In this document: one piece after another, positions 36,177 to 45,511 of the stretch
Position numbering within the stretch: the stretch's first letter is position 1
Layout of the letters: each line of letters starts with the position of its first letter
Assembly: GCF_040111675.1 (NCBI RefSeq)
Contig: NZ_CP157794.1
Location: 1,288,001 to 1,352,000, forward strand
Origin: Salinarimonas sp.
GTDB taxonomy: Bacteria; Pseudomonadota; Alphaproteobacteria; Rhizobiales; Beijerinckiaceae
Length of the DNA: 64,000 nucleotides
Direction: 5' to 3'
The notes under the pieces: model-generated
The model's database searches: none
Told to the model about the DNA's origin: nothing
What the model saw: only the letters and a program-made list of their open reading frames with translations
Translations under genes and position numbers: made by a program

Positions 36177-37343
36177 TCACGTCCCGTCGGCGGTCAACGG
36201 GTTGATAAGGTGAACGATGTCGTTCCAGGTGGCGAAGAGCATCAGGAAGATCACGAGGGCGAAGCCGATCCGGAAGCCGATCTCCTGCGCGTTCTCGCTC
36301 AGCGGGCGCCCGCGGGCGGCCTCGATCGCGTAGAACATCAGGTGCCCGCCATCGAGCATGGGAACGGGGAACAGGTTGATCAGCCCGATCGAGACGGAGA
36401 GCACCGCCGCGAGCGTGATCAGCTGCAGGATGCCGCCGGCCTCCGCGACGTCGCCGGAGACCTTGGCGATGCGGATCGGGCCGGACAGCTGATCGGCCGA
36501 TTCGCGGCCGGTGATCAGCTTGCCGAGATAGTCGAAGGTGCGCTCGACGACGAAGTAGCTCTCGTAGACGCCGAGCCCCACCGCCTCGATCGGCCCGTAG
36601 GAGATGTGCCGAATCGCCTCCGGGGAGCGGGACGCCTGGATGCCGAGCATGCCGATGCGCTGCACGCCGAAGGCGGTCTCGGTCACCCGCCGCTCCGGGG
36701 TCGCGGTCAGCGTCACGAGCGCCCCGCCGCGGTCGACCACGATGGTCAGCTCGTCCTCGGCGGAGGACGAGACGATCCGCTGCATGTCGTTGAAGCCGAC
36801 GATGGTGCGCCCGTCGATCTCCACGATGACGTCGCCGGGCTGGAAGCCGGCGCGCTCGGCGGCGCTGCCCTCGATCACCTCGTCCACGCGCGGAATCAGC
36901 ACGTCGCGCCCGTTGACGTAGACGAGCCCCGCGAAGATCGCGACCGCGAGGATGAAGTTCGCCAGCGGACCGGCGGCGACGATCGCGGCGCGCTGGGAGA
37001 CCGGCTTGTGGTGGAAGCTCTTCGCCCTGTCGGCCGCGCCCATCTGCTGGAGGCCGTCGTTGTCCGGCGTCGAGGCCGCGCCGGCGTCGCCGAAGAACTT
37101 GACGTAGCCGCCGAGCGGGACGAGCGAGATCTTCCAGCGGGTGCCGTGCCGGTCGTTCCAGCCGACGATCTCGGGCCCGAAGCCGATGGAAAAGGCCTGC
37201 ACGCCGACCCCGCACCAACGCCCGACGAGGAAGTGCCCCATCTCGTGCACGAAGACGACGAGCGCGAGGACGGCGATGAAGGGGACGAGATAGCCCACGA
37301 CGACGTCGAAGGCCCCGCCGCCGATCGCGCTGAAGAATTCCAT
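36177..37343 (-). CDS. rseP: RIP metalloprotease RseP (site-2 protease)
   Basis: A 388-residue inner-membrane zinc protease that cleaves membrane-bound regulators. The first helix holds the zinc motif HEMGH (residues about 34-38, in VVFVHEMGHFLVGRW). A PDZ domain at about 145-215 includes GSAAERAGFQPGDVIVEIDG. The C-terminal helix has the LDG motif (NLFPVPMLDGGH) that supplies the third ligand. Only one clear PDZ domain is seen, whereas E. coli RseP has two. It lies between dxr and bamA in the usual envelope cluster. Confidence 0.96.
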   Translation of the reverse strand: MEFFSAIGGGAFDVVVGYLVPFIAVLALVVFVHEMGHFLVGRWCGVGVQAFSIGFGPEIVGWNDRHGTRWKISLVPLGGYVKFFGDAGAASTPDNDGLQQMGAADRAKSFHHKPVSQRAAIVAAGPLANFILAVAIFAGLVYVNGRDVLIPRVDEVIEGSAAERAGFQPGDVIVEIDGRTIVGFNDMQRIVSSSAEDELTIVVDRGGALVTLTATPERRVTETAFGVQRIGMLGIQASRSPEAIRHISYGPIEAVGLGVYESYFVVERTFDYLGKLITGRESADQLSGPIRIAKVSGDVAEAGGILQLITLAAVLSVSIGLINLFPVPMLDGGHLMFYAIEAARGRPLSENAQEIGFRIGFALVIFLMLFATWNDIVHLINPLTADGT

Positions 37344-37395
37344 TTGGGTCGTCTCCTCTCGCCCGGCGGGCGGGCCGTCTCTCGCCTGTTCACCC

Positions 37396-38607
37396 TCAGA
37401 TCGGGCGCGCGCGCCGATCTTGCAAGATTTCCTCGGCTTTCGCTCGCGATTCGCCGTCCAGCGTTAACGCGTCGGCGACGCTCGCCGGCGCCGGCAGCGC
37501 CCCGGCGGCCAGCGCCTCGAGCGTGCGCTCGACCGTGTCGGCGATGGCGAAGAAGCCGATGCGCTCGGCGCAGAAGGCGGCGACCGCGATCTCGTTGGCG
37601 GCGTTGAGCACGGTCGGCGCGCCGCCGCCCGCCGCCATCGCGGCCTCGGCCAGCGCCAGGCAGCGGAAGCGCTCCCGGTCCGCGGCCTCGAAGGTGAAGC
37701 CGCCGAGCGCGGCGAAATCGACACGCGGCGCGTCGAGATCGAGCCGCGCGCCGTCGAGGGCGAGGCTGTTGATGATCGGGATGCGCATGTCCGGCGCGCC
37801 GAGCCCGGCCGTGATCGAGCCGTCGCGCCAATGCACGAGGCCGTGCACGATCGACTGGGGATGGACCAGCACCTCGAGCCGCTCGGACGCCACGCCGAAG
37901 AGGTGATGCGCCTCGATCAATTCGAGGCCCTTGTTCATCAGCGTGGCGGAATCGATGGAGATCTTCGCGCCCATCGACCAGGTGGGGTGGGCGAGCGCCT
38001 GCTTGACGGTCGCGCTCTCGAGGCGCGCGCGCTCCCAGGTGCGGAAGGGGCCGCCGGAGGCGGTCAGCGTCAGGGCGAGGACGTCCTCCGGGCGGCCGGC
38101 GCGCAACGCCTGCTCCAGCGCGTTGTGCTCGGAATCGACGGGCCGCAGCACGACGCCGAGGCGGCGCGCCCGCGCCATGAAGGCCTCGCCGGCGCTGACC
38201 AGGCATTCCTTGTTGGCGAGCGCGATGGCGCGGCCGGGCTTCATCGCCGCGGCCGTGGGCGCGAGGCCGGCGGCGCCGGAGATCGCGGCGAGCACGACGT
38301 CCGCGTCGCGCTCCGCCGCCTCGATCACGGCCGCCGATCCCGCCCCGCAGGCGATCCCGGAGCCGGAGAGCGCCTCGCGCAGGGCGGGGCCGGCGGCCTC
38401 GTCCGCGACCGCGGCGAAGCGCGCGCCGAGCGCGATCGCGAGATCGGCGAGGGCCGCGGCGTCGCGGCCGCCGACGAGGGCCTCGACCCGGAAGCGGTCG
38501 GGATGGGCGCGCACGACGTCGACGGTGGAGCGTCCCACCGAGCCGGTCGCGCCGAGGATGCTGATCGTCCGCGCGCCGGGCGCGGGATGGGTCGCGGTGT
38601 CCGCCAT
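37396..38607 (-). CDS. dxr: 1-deoxy-D-xylulose-5-phosphate reductoisomerase
   Basis: A 403-residue NADPH-dependent enzyme of the MEP isoprenoid pathway, converting DXP to MEP. The nucleotide-binding motif ISILGATGSVGRSTVDVV is at the N-terminus. The metal and substrate region has VDSEHNALEQAL, TASGGPFRTW, HPTWSMGAKISIDSATLMNK and GLELIEAHHLFGV. The C-terminal helical domain (VLNAANEIAVAAFCAERIGF) is complete. It supplies precursors for uppS two genes upstream in the transcript. Confidence 0.97.
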   Translation of the reverse strand: MADTATHPAPGARTISILGATGSVGRSTVDVVRAHPDRFRVEALVGGRDAAALADLAIALGARFAAVADEAAGPALREALSGSGIACGAGSAAVIEAAERDADVVLAAISGAAGLAPTAAAMKPGRAIALANKECLVSAGEAFMARARRLGVVLRPVDSEHNALEQALRAGRPEDVLALTLTASGGPFRTWERARLESATVKQALAHPTWSMGAKISIDSATLMNKGLELIEAHHLFGVASERLEVLVHPQSIVHGLVHWRDGSITAGLGAPDMRIPIINSLALDGARLDLDAPRVDFAALGGFTFEAADRERFRCLALAEAAMAAGGGAPTVLNAANEIAVAAFCAERIGFFAIADTVERTLEALAAGALPAPASVADALTLDGESRAKAEEILQDRRARPI

Positions 38608-38652
38608 GTCGTCTCCAGCCCTCGCGATTTATGCGCGAGAACGCGCGCGAAG

Positions 38653-39516
38653 TCACCCGGCCGCAGCGCCGGAAAGCCCGGTCAGGACCATCCCGAGCGC
38701 GACGAAGCCGCACACCGCGACGAAGGCGTCGATGCGGTCGAGCACGCCGCCGTGGCCGGGAATGAGGTGGCTCGAATCCTTGACCTGGAAATGCCGCTTG
38801 AGCTTCGATTCGGCGAGGTCGCCGATCTGCCCGATCACCGACGCGACGGCCGAGAGGACGACGATCGCCCCCCACGTGAGCGGCCGCGACCACCCGAACG
38901 CCTCGCCCGCCGCGACCACGAGCGCGCCCGCGAGCGTGCCGACGACGAGCCCGCCGACGAAGCCGGACCAGGTCTTGCCGGGGCTGATGCTCGGCGCGAG
39001 CTTCGCCCCGCCGATCGCCCGCCCGGTGAAGTAGGCGGCGATGTCCGTGCCCCAGACCACGGCGAAGATCCACAGGAGCCCGACGAGGCCGAGCACGGGG
39101 CTCTCGCGCACCAGGACGGGGACGACGGCGAGGATCGCCGTCACCACGAGCCCGACGAGGCCCCAGCGCCGATCCTGGCCGGTGCGGCCGGCGGCCGCGA
39201 CCGCGGCGATCGCGAGTGCGGCGACGGCGACCACGAGCCAGGCGGGCGGGGCGGCGACCGCGAGCAACGATCCGGCGAGAAGGCTCGCGAGCAAGGCGAC
39301 GCGCATCGCGCCGCGACGCTCGAGCTTGCAGACGTCCGCCCACTCGACGGCCGCCGCGCCCGCCGCGATCAGCCAGAAAAGGGCGAGCGCGGGACCACCC
39401 GCCCAGGCCGCGCCGAGCGCCAAGGCGACCAGGACCAGGGCGGAGAGCAGGCGCACGCCCGTCTCCGAGCGCAGGAAGCCGCGCCTCTCGGGTCCCTGCG
39501 GGGCGGGAGACGGCAT
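38653..39516 (-). CDS. cdsA: Phosphatidate cytidylyltransferase
   Basis: A 287-residue polytopic membrane enzyme that makes CDP-diacylglycerol for phospholipid synthesis. The C-terminal signature is complete (LKRHFQVKDSSHLIPGHGG, then VLDRIDAF), and SISPGKTWSGFVGGLV precedes it. About seven hydrophobic segments are seen. It starts one base after the uppS stop, so the two are co-translated. Confidence 0.96.
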   Translation of the reverse strand: MPSPAPQGPERRGFLRSETGVRLLSALVLVALALGAAWAGGPALALFWLIAAGAAAVEWADVCKLERRGAMRVALLASLLAGSLLAVAAPPAWLVVAVAALAIAAVAAAGRTGQDRRWGLVGLVVTAILAVVPVLVRESPVLGLVGLLWIFAVVWGTDIAAYFTGRAIGGAKLAPSISPGKTWSGFVGGLVVGTLAGALVVAAGEAFGWSRPLTWGAIVVLSAVASVIGQIGDLAESKLKRHFQVKDSSHLIPGHGGVLDRIDAFVAVCGFVALGMVLTGLSGAAAG

Positions 39517-39517
39517 G

Positions 39518-40306
39518 TCAGGCGGTCCGCGCCTCGAGCCCGCCGAAGCGGCGCTCGCGCTGCGCGTACTCGGCGAGCGCCCGCCCGAAGGCGTCGGCGC
39601 CGAAATCGGGCCACAGGTCCGGCAGGAAGACGAACTCGGAATAGGCGGTCTGCCAGGGCAGGAAGTTGGAGATCCGCTGCTCGCCCGATGTGCGCACGAC
39701 GAGGTCGGGGTCGGGGATGTCGGACGTGTCGAGGGCGGCCGAGAGCCGGTCGACGGTGACGTCCTGCGGCCGCAGCCGCCCGGCGGCGACCTCCTCCGCC
39801 AGCCTGCGGGCCGCGCGGGCGATCTCCTGGCGGCCGCCGTAATTGAAGGCGACGACGAGGGTGAGCCCGGTATTGGCGCGCGTCAGCCCCTCGGCCTCGT
39901 CGAGCACGGCGAGGATGTCGGGGGCGAGCCCGTCGCGCTCGCCGATGATGCGCACACGCACGTTGCTGCGGTGGAGCTCGGCCAGGTCGTTGCGCACGAA
40001 GCGCTTGAGCAGGCGCATGAGGTCGGAGACCTCCTGCGCCGGGCGCGACCAGTTCTCGGCCGAGAACGAGTAGAGCGTCAGGTAGCGCACGCCCGCCTCG
40101 GCGGCGAGGCGTACGGCGCGGCGCACGGCCTCGACGCCGCGCCGATGGCCCTCGACCCGCGGCAAGCCGCGGCGCGCGGCCCAGCGGCCGTTGCCGTCCA
40201 TGATGATGGCGACGTGGCGCGGCGGGCGCGCCGCGCCCGTGCGGGCGTCCGCTTCGTCCTGCGGCGGCCGGGCCGCCGCGGCGGTGGCGCCGATCTCAGC
40301 GGCCAT
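39518..40306 (-). CDS. uppS: Isoprenyl transferase (undecaprenyl diphosphate synthase)
   Basis: A 262-residue cis-prenyltransferase that makes undecaprenyl diphosphate for peptidoglycan and O-antigen carriers. The P-loop region [20 protein letters not shown] holds the catalytic Asp, and [11 protein letters not shown] follows. [14 protein letters not shown] and the C-terminal [18 protein letters not shown] with YSEFVF are all conserved. The start MAAEIGATA has GGAG upstream. Its 30-residue N-terminal leader is Ala-rich and not conserved. Confidence 0.96.
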   Translation of the reverse strand: MAAEIGATAAAARPPQDEADARTGAARPPRHVAIIMDGNGRWAARRGLPRVEGHRRGVEAVRRAVRLAAEAGVRYLTLYSFSAENWSRPAQEVSDLMRLLKRFVRNDLAELHRSNVRVRIIGERDGLAPDILAVLDEAEGLTRANTGLTLVVAFNYGGRQEIARAARRLAEEVAAGRLRPQDVTVDRLSAALDTSDIPDPDLVVRTSGEQRISNFLPWQTAYSEFVFLPDLWPDFGADAFGRALAEYAQRERRFGGLEARTA

Positions 40307-40408
40307 GCTGTCGCTCCGCTCCCCCCGCGCCGCGTCCGCGCCGCGATGCCGAAATCCGTCTGCGATCCGCGCGCGAAAGCGCGCGCGGCGTGCGATCATG
40401 CCGGTCCC

Positions 40409-40969
40409 TCAAACCTGCATGATCTCCTTCTCCTTCGCGGCGAGGACGCTGTCGACCTCGGACACGTGCTCGTCCGTCGCCTTCTGCACGAGATCCGCCT
40501 GGCGCTTCTCGTCGTCCTGCGACAGCGCGCCGTCCTTCTCGAGCTTCTTGAGCGTGTCGAGGCCGTCGCGGCGCACGTGGCGGATGGCGACGCGCGCCTC
40601 CTCCGCGTACTTGTGCGCGACCTTCACCATCTCCTTGCGGCGCTGCTCGTTCATCTCGGGAATGCGCAGGCGGATCACCTGGCCTTCCGTCTGCGGGTTG
40701 AGGCCGAGGTCCGACTCGCGAATCGCCTTCTCGACCGCGCCGACCATGCCGCGATCCCAGACCTGCACGGAGAGCAGGCGCGGCTCCGGCACGGAAATGG
40801 TCGCGACCTGGTTCATCGGCATCGCCGCCCCGTAGGCCTCGACCTGGATCGGCTCGACCAGGCTCGCGGAGGCCCGGCCGGTGCGCAGGCCGGAGAGGTC
40901 GTTCTTCAGGGACGTCACCGCGCCCTGCATGCGCCTCTTGATGTCGTTGAGATCGAAATCGTCGCTCAT
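40409..40969 (-). CDS. frr: Ribosome recycling factor
   Basis: A 186-residue factor that splits post-termination ribosomes together with EF-G. The typical three-helix bundle is recognisable from [58 protein letters not shown] and a long C-terminal helix ([15 protein letters not shown]). It has the expected length and lies 57 bp after pyrH, as in most bacteria. Confidence 0.97.
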   Translation of the reverse strand: MSDDFDLNDIKRRMQGAVTSLKNDLSGLRTGRASASLVEPIQVEAYGAAMPMNQVATISVPEPRLLSVQVWDRGMVGAVEKAIRESDLGLNPQTEGQVIRLRIPEMNEQRRKEMVKVAHKYAEEARVAIRHVRRDGLDTLKKLEKDGALSQDDEKRQADLVQKATDEHVSEVDSVLAAKEKEIMQV

Positions 40970-41026
40970 CGCTGGTCTCGCCTTAACGCCAATGTCGATC
41001 CGGCTTACGCCGATGACGCCGCTTCA

Positions 41027-41737
41027 TCAAGGGGCGACCACGGTCGCGGGCGCAGCGCCCTCCAGGATGGCGACGACCGAGGAGGGCGCGTGCACGCTGC
41101 CGACGATGATCGGCAGCTTCTGCTCGCGGGCGAGCGCGAAGGCGGCGGTGTCCATCACCTTGAGGTCGCGCCCGATCGCCTCGTCGTGGGTGAGGCGGTC
41201 GTATCGCTGCGCCTGCGGATCGCGCTTGGGGTCGGCGGAATAGACGCCGTCGACGTTCGTCGCCTTGAGCACGGCGTCGCAGCGCAGCTCCGCGGCGCGC
41301 AGCACGGCGGAGGTGTCGGTAGTGAAGAACGGGTTGCCGGTGCCGCCGGCGAGCACCACCACCTGGCCCTTCTCCAGATGGTGCAGGGCCGGCTGGCGGG
41401 CGTAGGTCTCGCAGATGGTGGGCATCGACACGGCCGACATGGTGCGCGCCGGCACGCCGGCGGCGTTGAGGGCGGTCTCGAGCGCGAGCGAGTTCATCAC
41501 GGTGGCGAGCATGCCCATCGAGTCCGCGGTGGCGCGGTCGATCCACCCGGCGGCGCTCATGCGCGCGCCGCGGATGATGTTGCCGCCGCCGATCACGAGG
41601 GCGATCTCGAAGCCCGCGCCCTGAGCCCGGGCGATGTCCTCGGCGAGCCCGGCGAGGACCTGGGCGTCGAGCCAGTAGCCGTCGGACGCCTGAAGGGCCT
41701 CGCCGGAGAGCTTTACCAGAATACGCTTGTAGGGCAT
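41027..41737 (-). CDS. pyrH: UMP kinase
   Basis: A 236-residue amino acid kinase family protein that phosphorylates UMP. KRILVKLSGEAL is at the start, then IALVIGGGNIIRG, LEKGQVVVLAGGTGNPFFTT, ATNVDGVYSADPKRDPQAQR and YDRLTHDEAI. The start MPYKRIL is preferred to an upstream frame extension that reads through the leader. In most relatives it follows tsf directly; here a regulator and a periplasmic gene lie between. Confidence 0.97.
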   Translation of the reverse strand: MPYKRILVKLSGEALQASDGYWLDAQVLAGLAEDIARAQGAGFEIALVIGGGNIIRGARMSAAGWIDRATADSMGMLATVMNSLALETALNAAGVPARTMSAVSMPTICETYARQPALHHLEKGQVVVLAGGTGNPFFTTDTSAVLRAAELRCDAVLKATNVDGVYSADPKRDPQAQRYDRLTHDEAIGRDLKVMDTAAFALAREQKLPIIVGSVHAPSSVVAILEGAAPATVVAP

Positions 41738-41848
41738 CGCCACGCCGCAATCTCCCGTCAGTTCTCGCCCGATCGGCCCGCCGGGCGGCACACTGCCGCC
41801 GGCCCGCCGCGGGCGCAAGGCGGCGCGCGCGGATTTTTCACGTCGTCG

Positions 41849-42379
41849 TCACGGGGCTCTCCGACCGTCCGCATCGCGCCGCGCGAGCTCGCGGTAGAGC
41901 GCCTCGCGCGTGACCCCGATCTCCTCGGCGACCTCCTGCCGGCGGCCGCGCTCCGGCAGCGCGCCGAAGGCGTCGAGCCAGGCGTCGAGGCGCTCTGGAA
42001 CCGTGCGCAGGCTGCGGATCTCCGCGCGCAGCCGCGCGGCCTGCACCGCGCGTGCGAGATCGGCGGCCCAGGCCTCCAGCAGCGCCGGCTCGCGGGCGAG
42101 CGCCGCCCGGAAGGCCGCGCGGGGCAGCGCCGCGAGAGCCGTGTCCCCGAGCGCGACGCCGTCGCAATGGTAGGTCTCGGACCAGGCCGACGCCTCGGCG
42201 ACGATCGTGCCCGGCCTCGCCCGGTGCAGGACGAGCCGGCTCCCGGCCTGCGTGTGCCGGACGAGGGCGACGGCGCCCGACCGCACGAAGAGGACGCTCT
42301 CCACGGGCGCGCCGACGCGAAAGACGACGTCGCCGTCGCGCAGGGCACGGGTCGGCGCGTCGCCGAACAGGAGCTCCAT
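41849..42379 (-). CDS. Crp/Fnr-family transcriptional regulator
   Basis: A short (~176-residue) regulator. An N-terminal cyclic-nucleotide-binding-like beta roll spans residues about 5-90 (LRDGDVVFRVGAPVESVLFV, RSGAVALVRHTQAGSRLVLH, RARPGTIVAEAS). A dimerisation helix and a C-terminal winged helix-turn-helix follow (RRQEVAEEIGVTREALYREL). There is no cluster of four Cys, so an Fe-S Fnr sensor is unlikely. I use MELLFGDAP as start because the two earlier ATGs fall in or at a 14-bp palindrome that looks like its operator; the start is uncertain by eight codons. It is divergent from the periplasmic protein gene. Confidence 0.82.
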   Translation of the reverse strand: MELLFGDAPTRALRDGDVVFRVGAPVESVLFVRSGAVALVRHTQAGSRLVLHRARPGTIVAEASAWSETYHCDGVALGDTALAALPRAAFRAALAREPALLEAWAADLARAVQAARLRAEIRSLRTVPERLDAWLDAFGALPERGRRQEVAEEIGVTREALYRELARRDADGRRAP

Positions 42380-42389
42380 CGAGACGGAC

Positions 42390-42403
42390 ATGATCGCGAT
42401 CAT
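42390..42403. promoter_or_regulatory. FNR/Crp-like palindrome between divergent genes
   Basis: The perfect 14-bp palindrome ATGATCGCGATCAT contains TGAT-N4-ATCA, the core of the FNR-type box TTGAT-N4-ATCAA. It lies just before the Crp/Fnr gene and 51 bp before the ATG of the divergent gene, so it could control both. Confidence 0.6.
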
Positions 42404-42454
42404 ACGCGGGGAGGGCGGCCGGCGCTATCGTCCCGGCGTTCGAAGGAGCTCGCC

Positions 42455-43033
42455 ATGATCCGCCTCGCCCTCGCCGCCTGCCTCTGCCTCGCGCCGCTGG
42501 CCGCCGCCGCCCAGCAGCACGCCCATTCGCCCTATGCCGGCATGGAGAGCCGGGAGATCAAGAGCCTGTCCGCGGACGACCTCGACGAGCTCCGGCGCGG
42601 CGGCGGCTGGGGCCTCGCGCTCGCCGCGGAGCTGAACGGGGTGCCGGGGCCGGCGCACCTGCTGGAGCTGAAGGACGAGATCGGCCTCGATGCGGAGCAG
42701 GTCGCGGCGATCGCGGCGATCCATGCGCAGATGCGGCGCGAGGCGCAGGAGGCGGGTGCGCGCCTGATGGCGGCCGAGGAAGCGCTCGAGGCCGCGTTCC
42801 GCGGGGGCGGGCTCGACGACACGGCGCTGCGCCGCCTCGTGGACGAGGCGGGGGACGCCCGGGCCGACCTGCGCTTCGTGCATCTCTCGCGGCATCTCTC
42901 GACGCCGCCGCTGCTGACGGCGGAGCAGATCGAGGCCTATCGGCGGCTGCGCGGCTATGCGAGCGATCCGTGCGCCGCGGTTCCCGAAGGGCACGACGCC
43001 GCCATGTGGCGTCGCCACAACGGCTGCCGGTGA
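42455..43033 (+). CDS. Periplasmic CpxP/Spy-like (LTxxQ) protein
   Basis: A 192-residue secreted protein with signal peptide MIRLALAACLCLAPLAAAAQ and a His-containing mature N-terminus (QHAHSPYAG). Helices follow with two LTxxQ-like motifs (EIGLDAEQVAAIAAIHAQMR and LLTAEQIEAYRRLRGY). This pattern is that of Spy/CpxP, ATP-independent periplasmic chaperones or metal-stress proteins. Two Cys residues occur near the C-terminus (DPCAAVPEG, HNGCR). The ribosome binding site is AAGGAG. The divergent Crp/Fnr gene and the palindrome between them suggest dedicated control. The stress signal is unknown. Confidence 0.75.
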   Translation: MIRLALAACLCLAPLAAAAQQHAHSPYAGMESREIKSLSADDLDELRRGGGWGLALAAELNGVPGPAHLLELKDEIGLDAEQVAAIAAIHAQMRREAQEAGARLMAAEEALEAAFRGGGLDDTALRRLVDEAGDARADLRFVHLSRHLSTPPLLTAEQIEAYRRLRGYASDPCAAVPEGHDAAMWRRHNGCR

Positions 43034-43047
43034 GCGGCGCGCGCACG

Positions 43048-43074
43048 AAAAAGGGCGGCGCCGCGGCGCCGCCC
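43048..43074 (-). terminator. Intrinsic terminator of rpsB-tsf
   Basis: On the minus strand, just after tsf, the GC stem GGGCGGCGCCG/CGGCGCCGCCC is followed by five T residues. It closes the rpsB-tsf unit and separates it from pyrH. Confidence 0.8.
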
Positions 43075-43108
43075 TCGGTCGTTCCTCGGAGAAGGAGGAC
43101 GAGGAGCC

Positions 43109-44035
43109 TCAGGCCTTGCCGGCCTGGGCCGCGACCTCGGCCGCGAAATCGGTCTCTTCCTTCTCGATGCCCTCGCCGAGCGCGTAGCGCACGAAGCCGC
43201 CGATGGCGACGGGGCCGCCGACCTTGGACTCGGCCTCCTTCAGCACCTGCCCGACGCTCTTCGAGGGGTCGTGCACGAAGGACTGCTCGAGGAGGGTGAC
43301 TTCCTTGTAGTAGGACTTCAGCCCGCTCTCGACGATCTTCTGGAGGACGTGGTCCGGCTTGCCGGCGTTCTTCTCGCGCAGGATCGCGGACTCGCGCTCC
43401 ACCGTCGTCGGGTCGATGCCCGAGGCGTCGACGGCCGCCGGGTTCACGGCGGCGACGTGCATGGCGATCTGGCGGCCGAGCGTGACGAGCTCGTCCTTGT
43501 TCGAGCCGGTCGATTCCATGGCGACGAGGACGCCGATCTTGCCGAGGCCCTCGGCGACGGCGTTGTGCATGTAGGAGGCGACGACGCCCTGCTTCACCGT
43601 GACCTTGGCCGTGCGGCGCAGCGTCATGTTCTCGCCGATCGTGGCGATGAGCTCGGACAGCTTCTCGGCGACGGTGCCCGGGCCGCCCGGATAGGCGGCG
43701 GCCGAGAGGCCGTCCACGGTGCCGTCGGTGCCGATCAGGATCTTGGCCGCCTCGGAGACGAAGCCCTGGAACTGCTCGTTGCGGGCGACGAAGTCCGTCT
43801 CGGAGTTCACCTCGACCATGCCGGCGACGTTGTCGCGCACCTCCACGGCGACGAGGCCCTCGGCCGCCACGCGGCCGGCCTTCTTCGCCGCCTTGGCGAG
43901 GCCCTTCTTGCGCAGCCAGTCGACGGCGGCCTCGATGTCGCCGTCCGTCTCGCCCAGCGCGTTCTTGCAGTCCATCATGCCCGCGCCGGTCTTCTCGCGC
44001 AGGTCCTTCACCATCGCCGCGGTGATGTTCGCCAT
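43109..44035 (-). CDS. tsf: Translation elongation factor Ts
   Basis: A 308-residue nucleotide exchange factor for EF-Tu. The N-terminal UBA-like domain has [19 protein letters not shown] and [20 protein letters not shown]. The core has [16 protein letters not shown] and [13 protein letters not shown]. The C-terminal module ends [13 protein letters not shown]. Its length is standard. It follows rpsB by 124 bp and is closed by a strong terminator. Confidence 0.97.
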   Translation of the reverse strand: MANITAAMVKDLREKTGAGMMDCKNALGETDGDIEAAVDWLRKKGLAKAAKKAGRVAAEGLVAVEVRDNVAGMVEVNSETDFVARNEQFQGFVSEAAKILIGTDGTVDGLSAAAYPGGPGTVAEKLSELIATIGENMTLRRTAKVTVKQGVVASYMHNAVAEGLGKIGVLVAMESTGSNKDELVTLGRQIAMHVAAVNPAAVDASGIDPTTVERESAILREKNAGKPDHVLQKIVESGLKSYYKEVTLLEQSFVHDPSKSVGQVLKEAESKVGGPVAIGGFVRYALGEGIEKEETDFAAEVAAQAGKA

Positions 44036-44159
44036 GATCTCGGGTCTCCGTCAAAAGGGAGCCCGGCGGTCCTGTTCGGCACGCCGGGCTGATGTCGTCG
44101 GTCGGCGCGTCGGGAGAAACGCCGCGAGCCCGCGACGTTCCGCCGACGCATCGCGCGCA

Positions 44160-45200
44160 TTACGCGGCGGCGGCTTCCATCATCGCGCGGGCCTGGGCGA
44201 CCCAGCCGTTCTGCGCGATCTTGCCGTTGAGCTTGAGGTCGGCGTCGAGCGCGGCGGCCTCCTCGTCGGTCAGCGCGGCGATCTGCCAGTAGTGGAAGAC
44301 GCCGCCGTCGTTGAGGGACTGCTCGAGCTCGGGGCCGACGCCCGTGAGCTTGGTCAGGTCGTCCGGCGCGCCGCGCGGGGCGGCCAGGCGCTCGAACGTG
44401 TCGGTCTGCTCGACGCTGAGGTCGACCGGCGCCTCGGCCGGGCCGGTCTCGGCCGGCAGCTCCTCGACCATCGGGGCCTCGGAGGCGCCGATGTCGATGC
44501 CCAGTTCGCCCTGCGAGCGGGAGATGCCGTCGAGCGCCGCGCGGGCGATCAGGTCGCAATAGAGCGCGATGGCGCGGCCGGCGTCGTCGTTGGCCGGGAT
44601 CGGATAGGTGATGCCGTCCGGATCGCAGTTCGTGTCGACGACGGCCGCCACCGGGATGCCGAGGCGCGTCGCCTCCTTCACCGCCAGCTGCTCCTTGTTC
44701 GTGTCGATCACGAAGATCAGGTCGGGCACGCCGCCCATGTCCTTGATGCCGCCGAGCGCCCGCTCGAGCTTCTCCTTCTCGCGGGCGAGCATCAGGCGCT
44801 CCTTCTTGGTGAGGCCGACCGCCCCGCCGTCGAGGATCTCGTCGACCTTGCGCAGGCGCGAGATCGAGCCCGAGATGGTCTTCCAGTTCGTCAGCGTGCC
44901 GCCGAGCCAGCGGGAGTTGACGTAGTACTGGGCCGAGCGCTTCGCCGCGTCCGCCACCGCCTCCTGGGCCTGGCGCTTGGTGCCGACCAGCAGCACGCGC
45001 CCGCCGCGGGCGACCGTGTCGCTCACCGCCTGCAGGGCGCGGTAGAACATCGGCACCGTCTGGGCGAGGTCGATGATGTGGATGTTGTTGCGCGTGCCGA
45101 AGATGAAGGGCAGCATCTTCGGGTTCCAGCGGTGCGCCTGGTGGCCGAAATGCGCGCCGGCCTCGAGCAGCTGACGCATGGAGGTGTCGGGAAGGGCCAT
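44160..45200 (-). CDS. rpsB: 30S ribosomal protein S2 with C-terminal extension
   Basis: A 346-residue S2. The first ~235 residues are the normal protein ([20 protein letters not shown], then [15 protein letters not shown] and [20 protein letters not shown]). About 100 residues are added: an acidic linker and a domain with [40 protein letters not shown]. This resembles a helix-hairpin-helix fold found at the end of alphaproteobacterial S2 and some other ribosomal proteins. The start MALPDTSM has GGAG upstream. Confidence 0.96.
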   Translation of the reverse strand: MALPDTSMRQLLEAGAHFGHQAHRWNPKMLPFIFGTRNNIHIIDLAQTVPMFYRALQAVSDTVARGGRVLLVGTKRQAQEAVADAAKRSAQYYVNSRWLGGTLTNWKTISGSISRLRKVDEILDGGAVGLTKKERLMLAREKEKLERALGGIKDMGGVPDLIFVIDTNKEQLAVKEATRLGIPVAAVVDTNCDPDGITYPIPANDDAGRAIALYCDLIARAALDGISRSQGELGIDIGASEAPMVEELPAETGPAEAPVDLSVEQTDTFERLAAPRGAPDDLTKLTGVGPELEQSLNDGGVFHYWQIAALTDEEAAALDADLKLNGKIAQNGWVAQARAMMEAAAA

Positions 45201-45310
45201 GTCTCTATACTCCGGTTGAGCCTCCGCGGGGCCGCGTTCCGGCTTGAAGCAGCCGGCACCGGGTTCGCCTCGCACCATGCGAGGAGGGCTCCGCGTGTGG
45301 GATGGGCGCG

Positions 45311-45339
45311 CCTATACGCGCTCGGGCCGGCGAATGCAA
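45311..45339 (-). promoter_or_regulatory. Probable sigma-70 promoter of rpsB-tsf
   Basis: On the minus strand TTGCAT, a 17-bp spacer and TATAGG, about 110 bp before the rpsB start. The ~310-bp divergent region between rpsB and ccmC holds no gene. Its ccmC side shows only GGGAG next to the ATG. Confidence 0.6.
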
Positions 45340-45511
45340 GCCCGTGAGGGCGGCCTCGCGGCGCGCCCTCGGGGTCCGGACTTGCGCGACTTGCCCCCGG
45401 CGCGCGCGCCGGCCATGCTCGCCGAAACCCGTAACGGTTCCAAGGTGCGACGACGCCGCCGTTGCGGGGAGGTGACGCGCTCGCTACATCGAGCGGGTTC
45501 GAGGGAGCCGC

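Noticed and set aside
39041..42454. A plus-strand frame over 1300 codons long opposite cdsA, uppS, frr and pyrH
   Set aside because: Only its last 192 codons (from 42455) are a gene, with signal peptide and ribosome binding site. The rest is shadow.
45201..45511. Looked for a ribosomal-protein leader structure or riboswitch in the rpsB/ccmC divergent region
   Set aside because: Only a plausible promoter was seen. I could not identify a known leader motif by eye.
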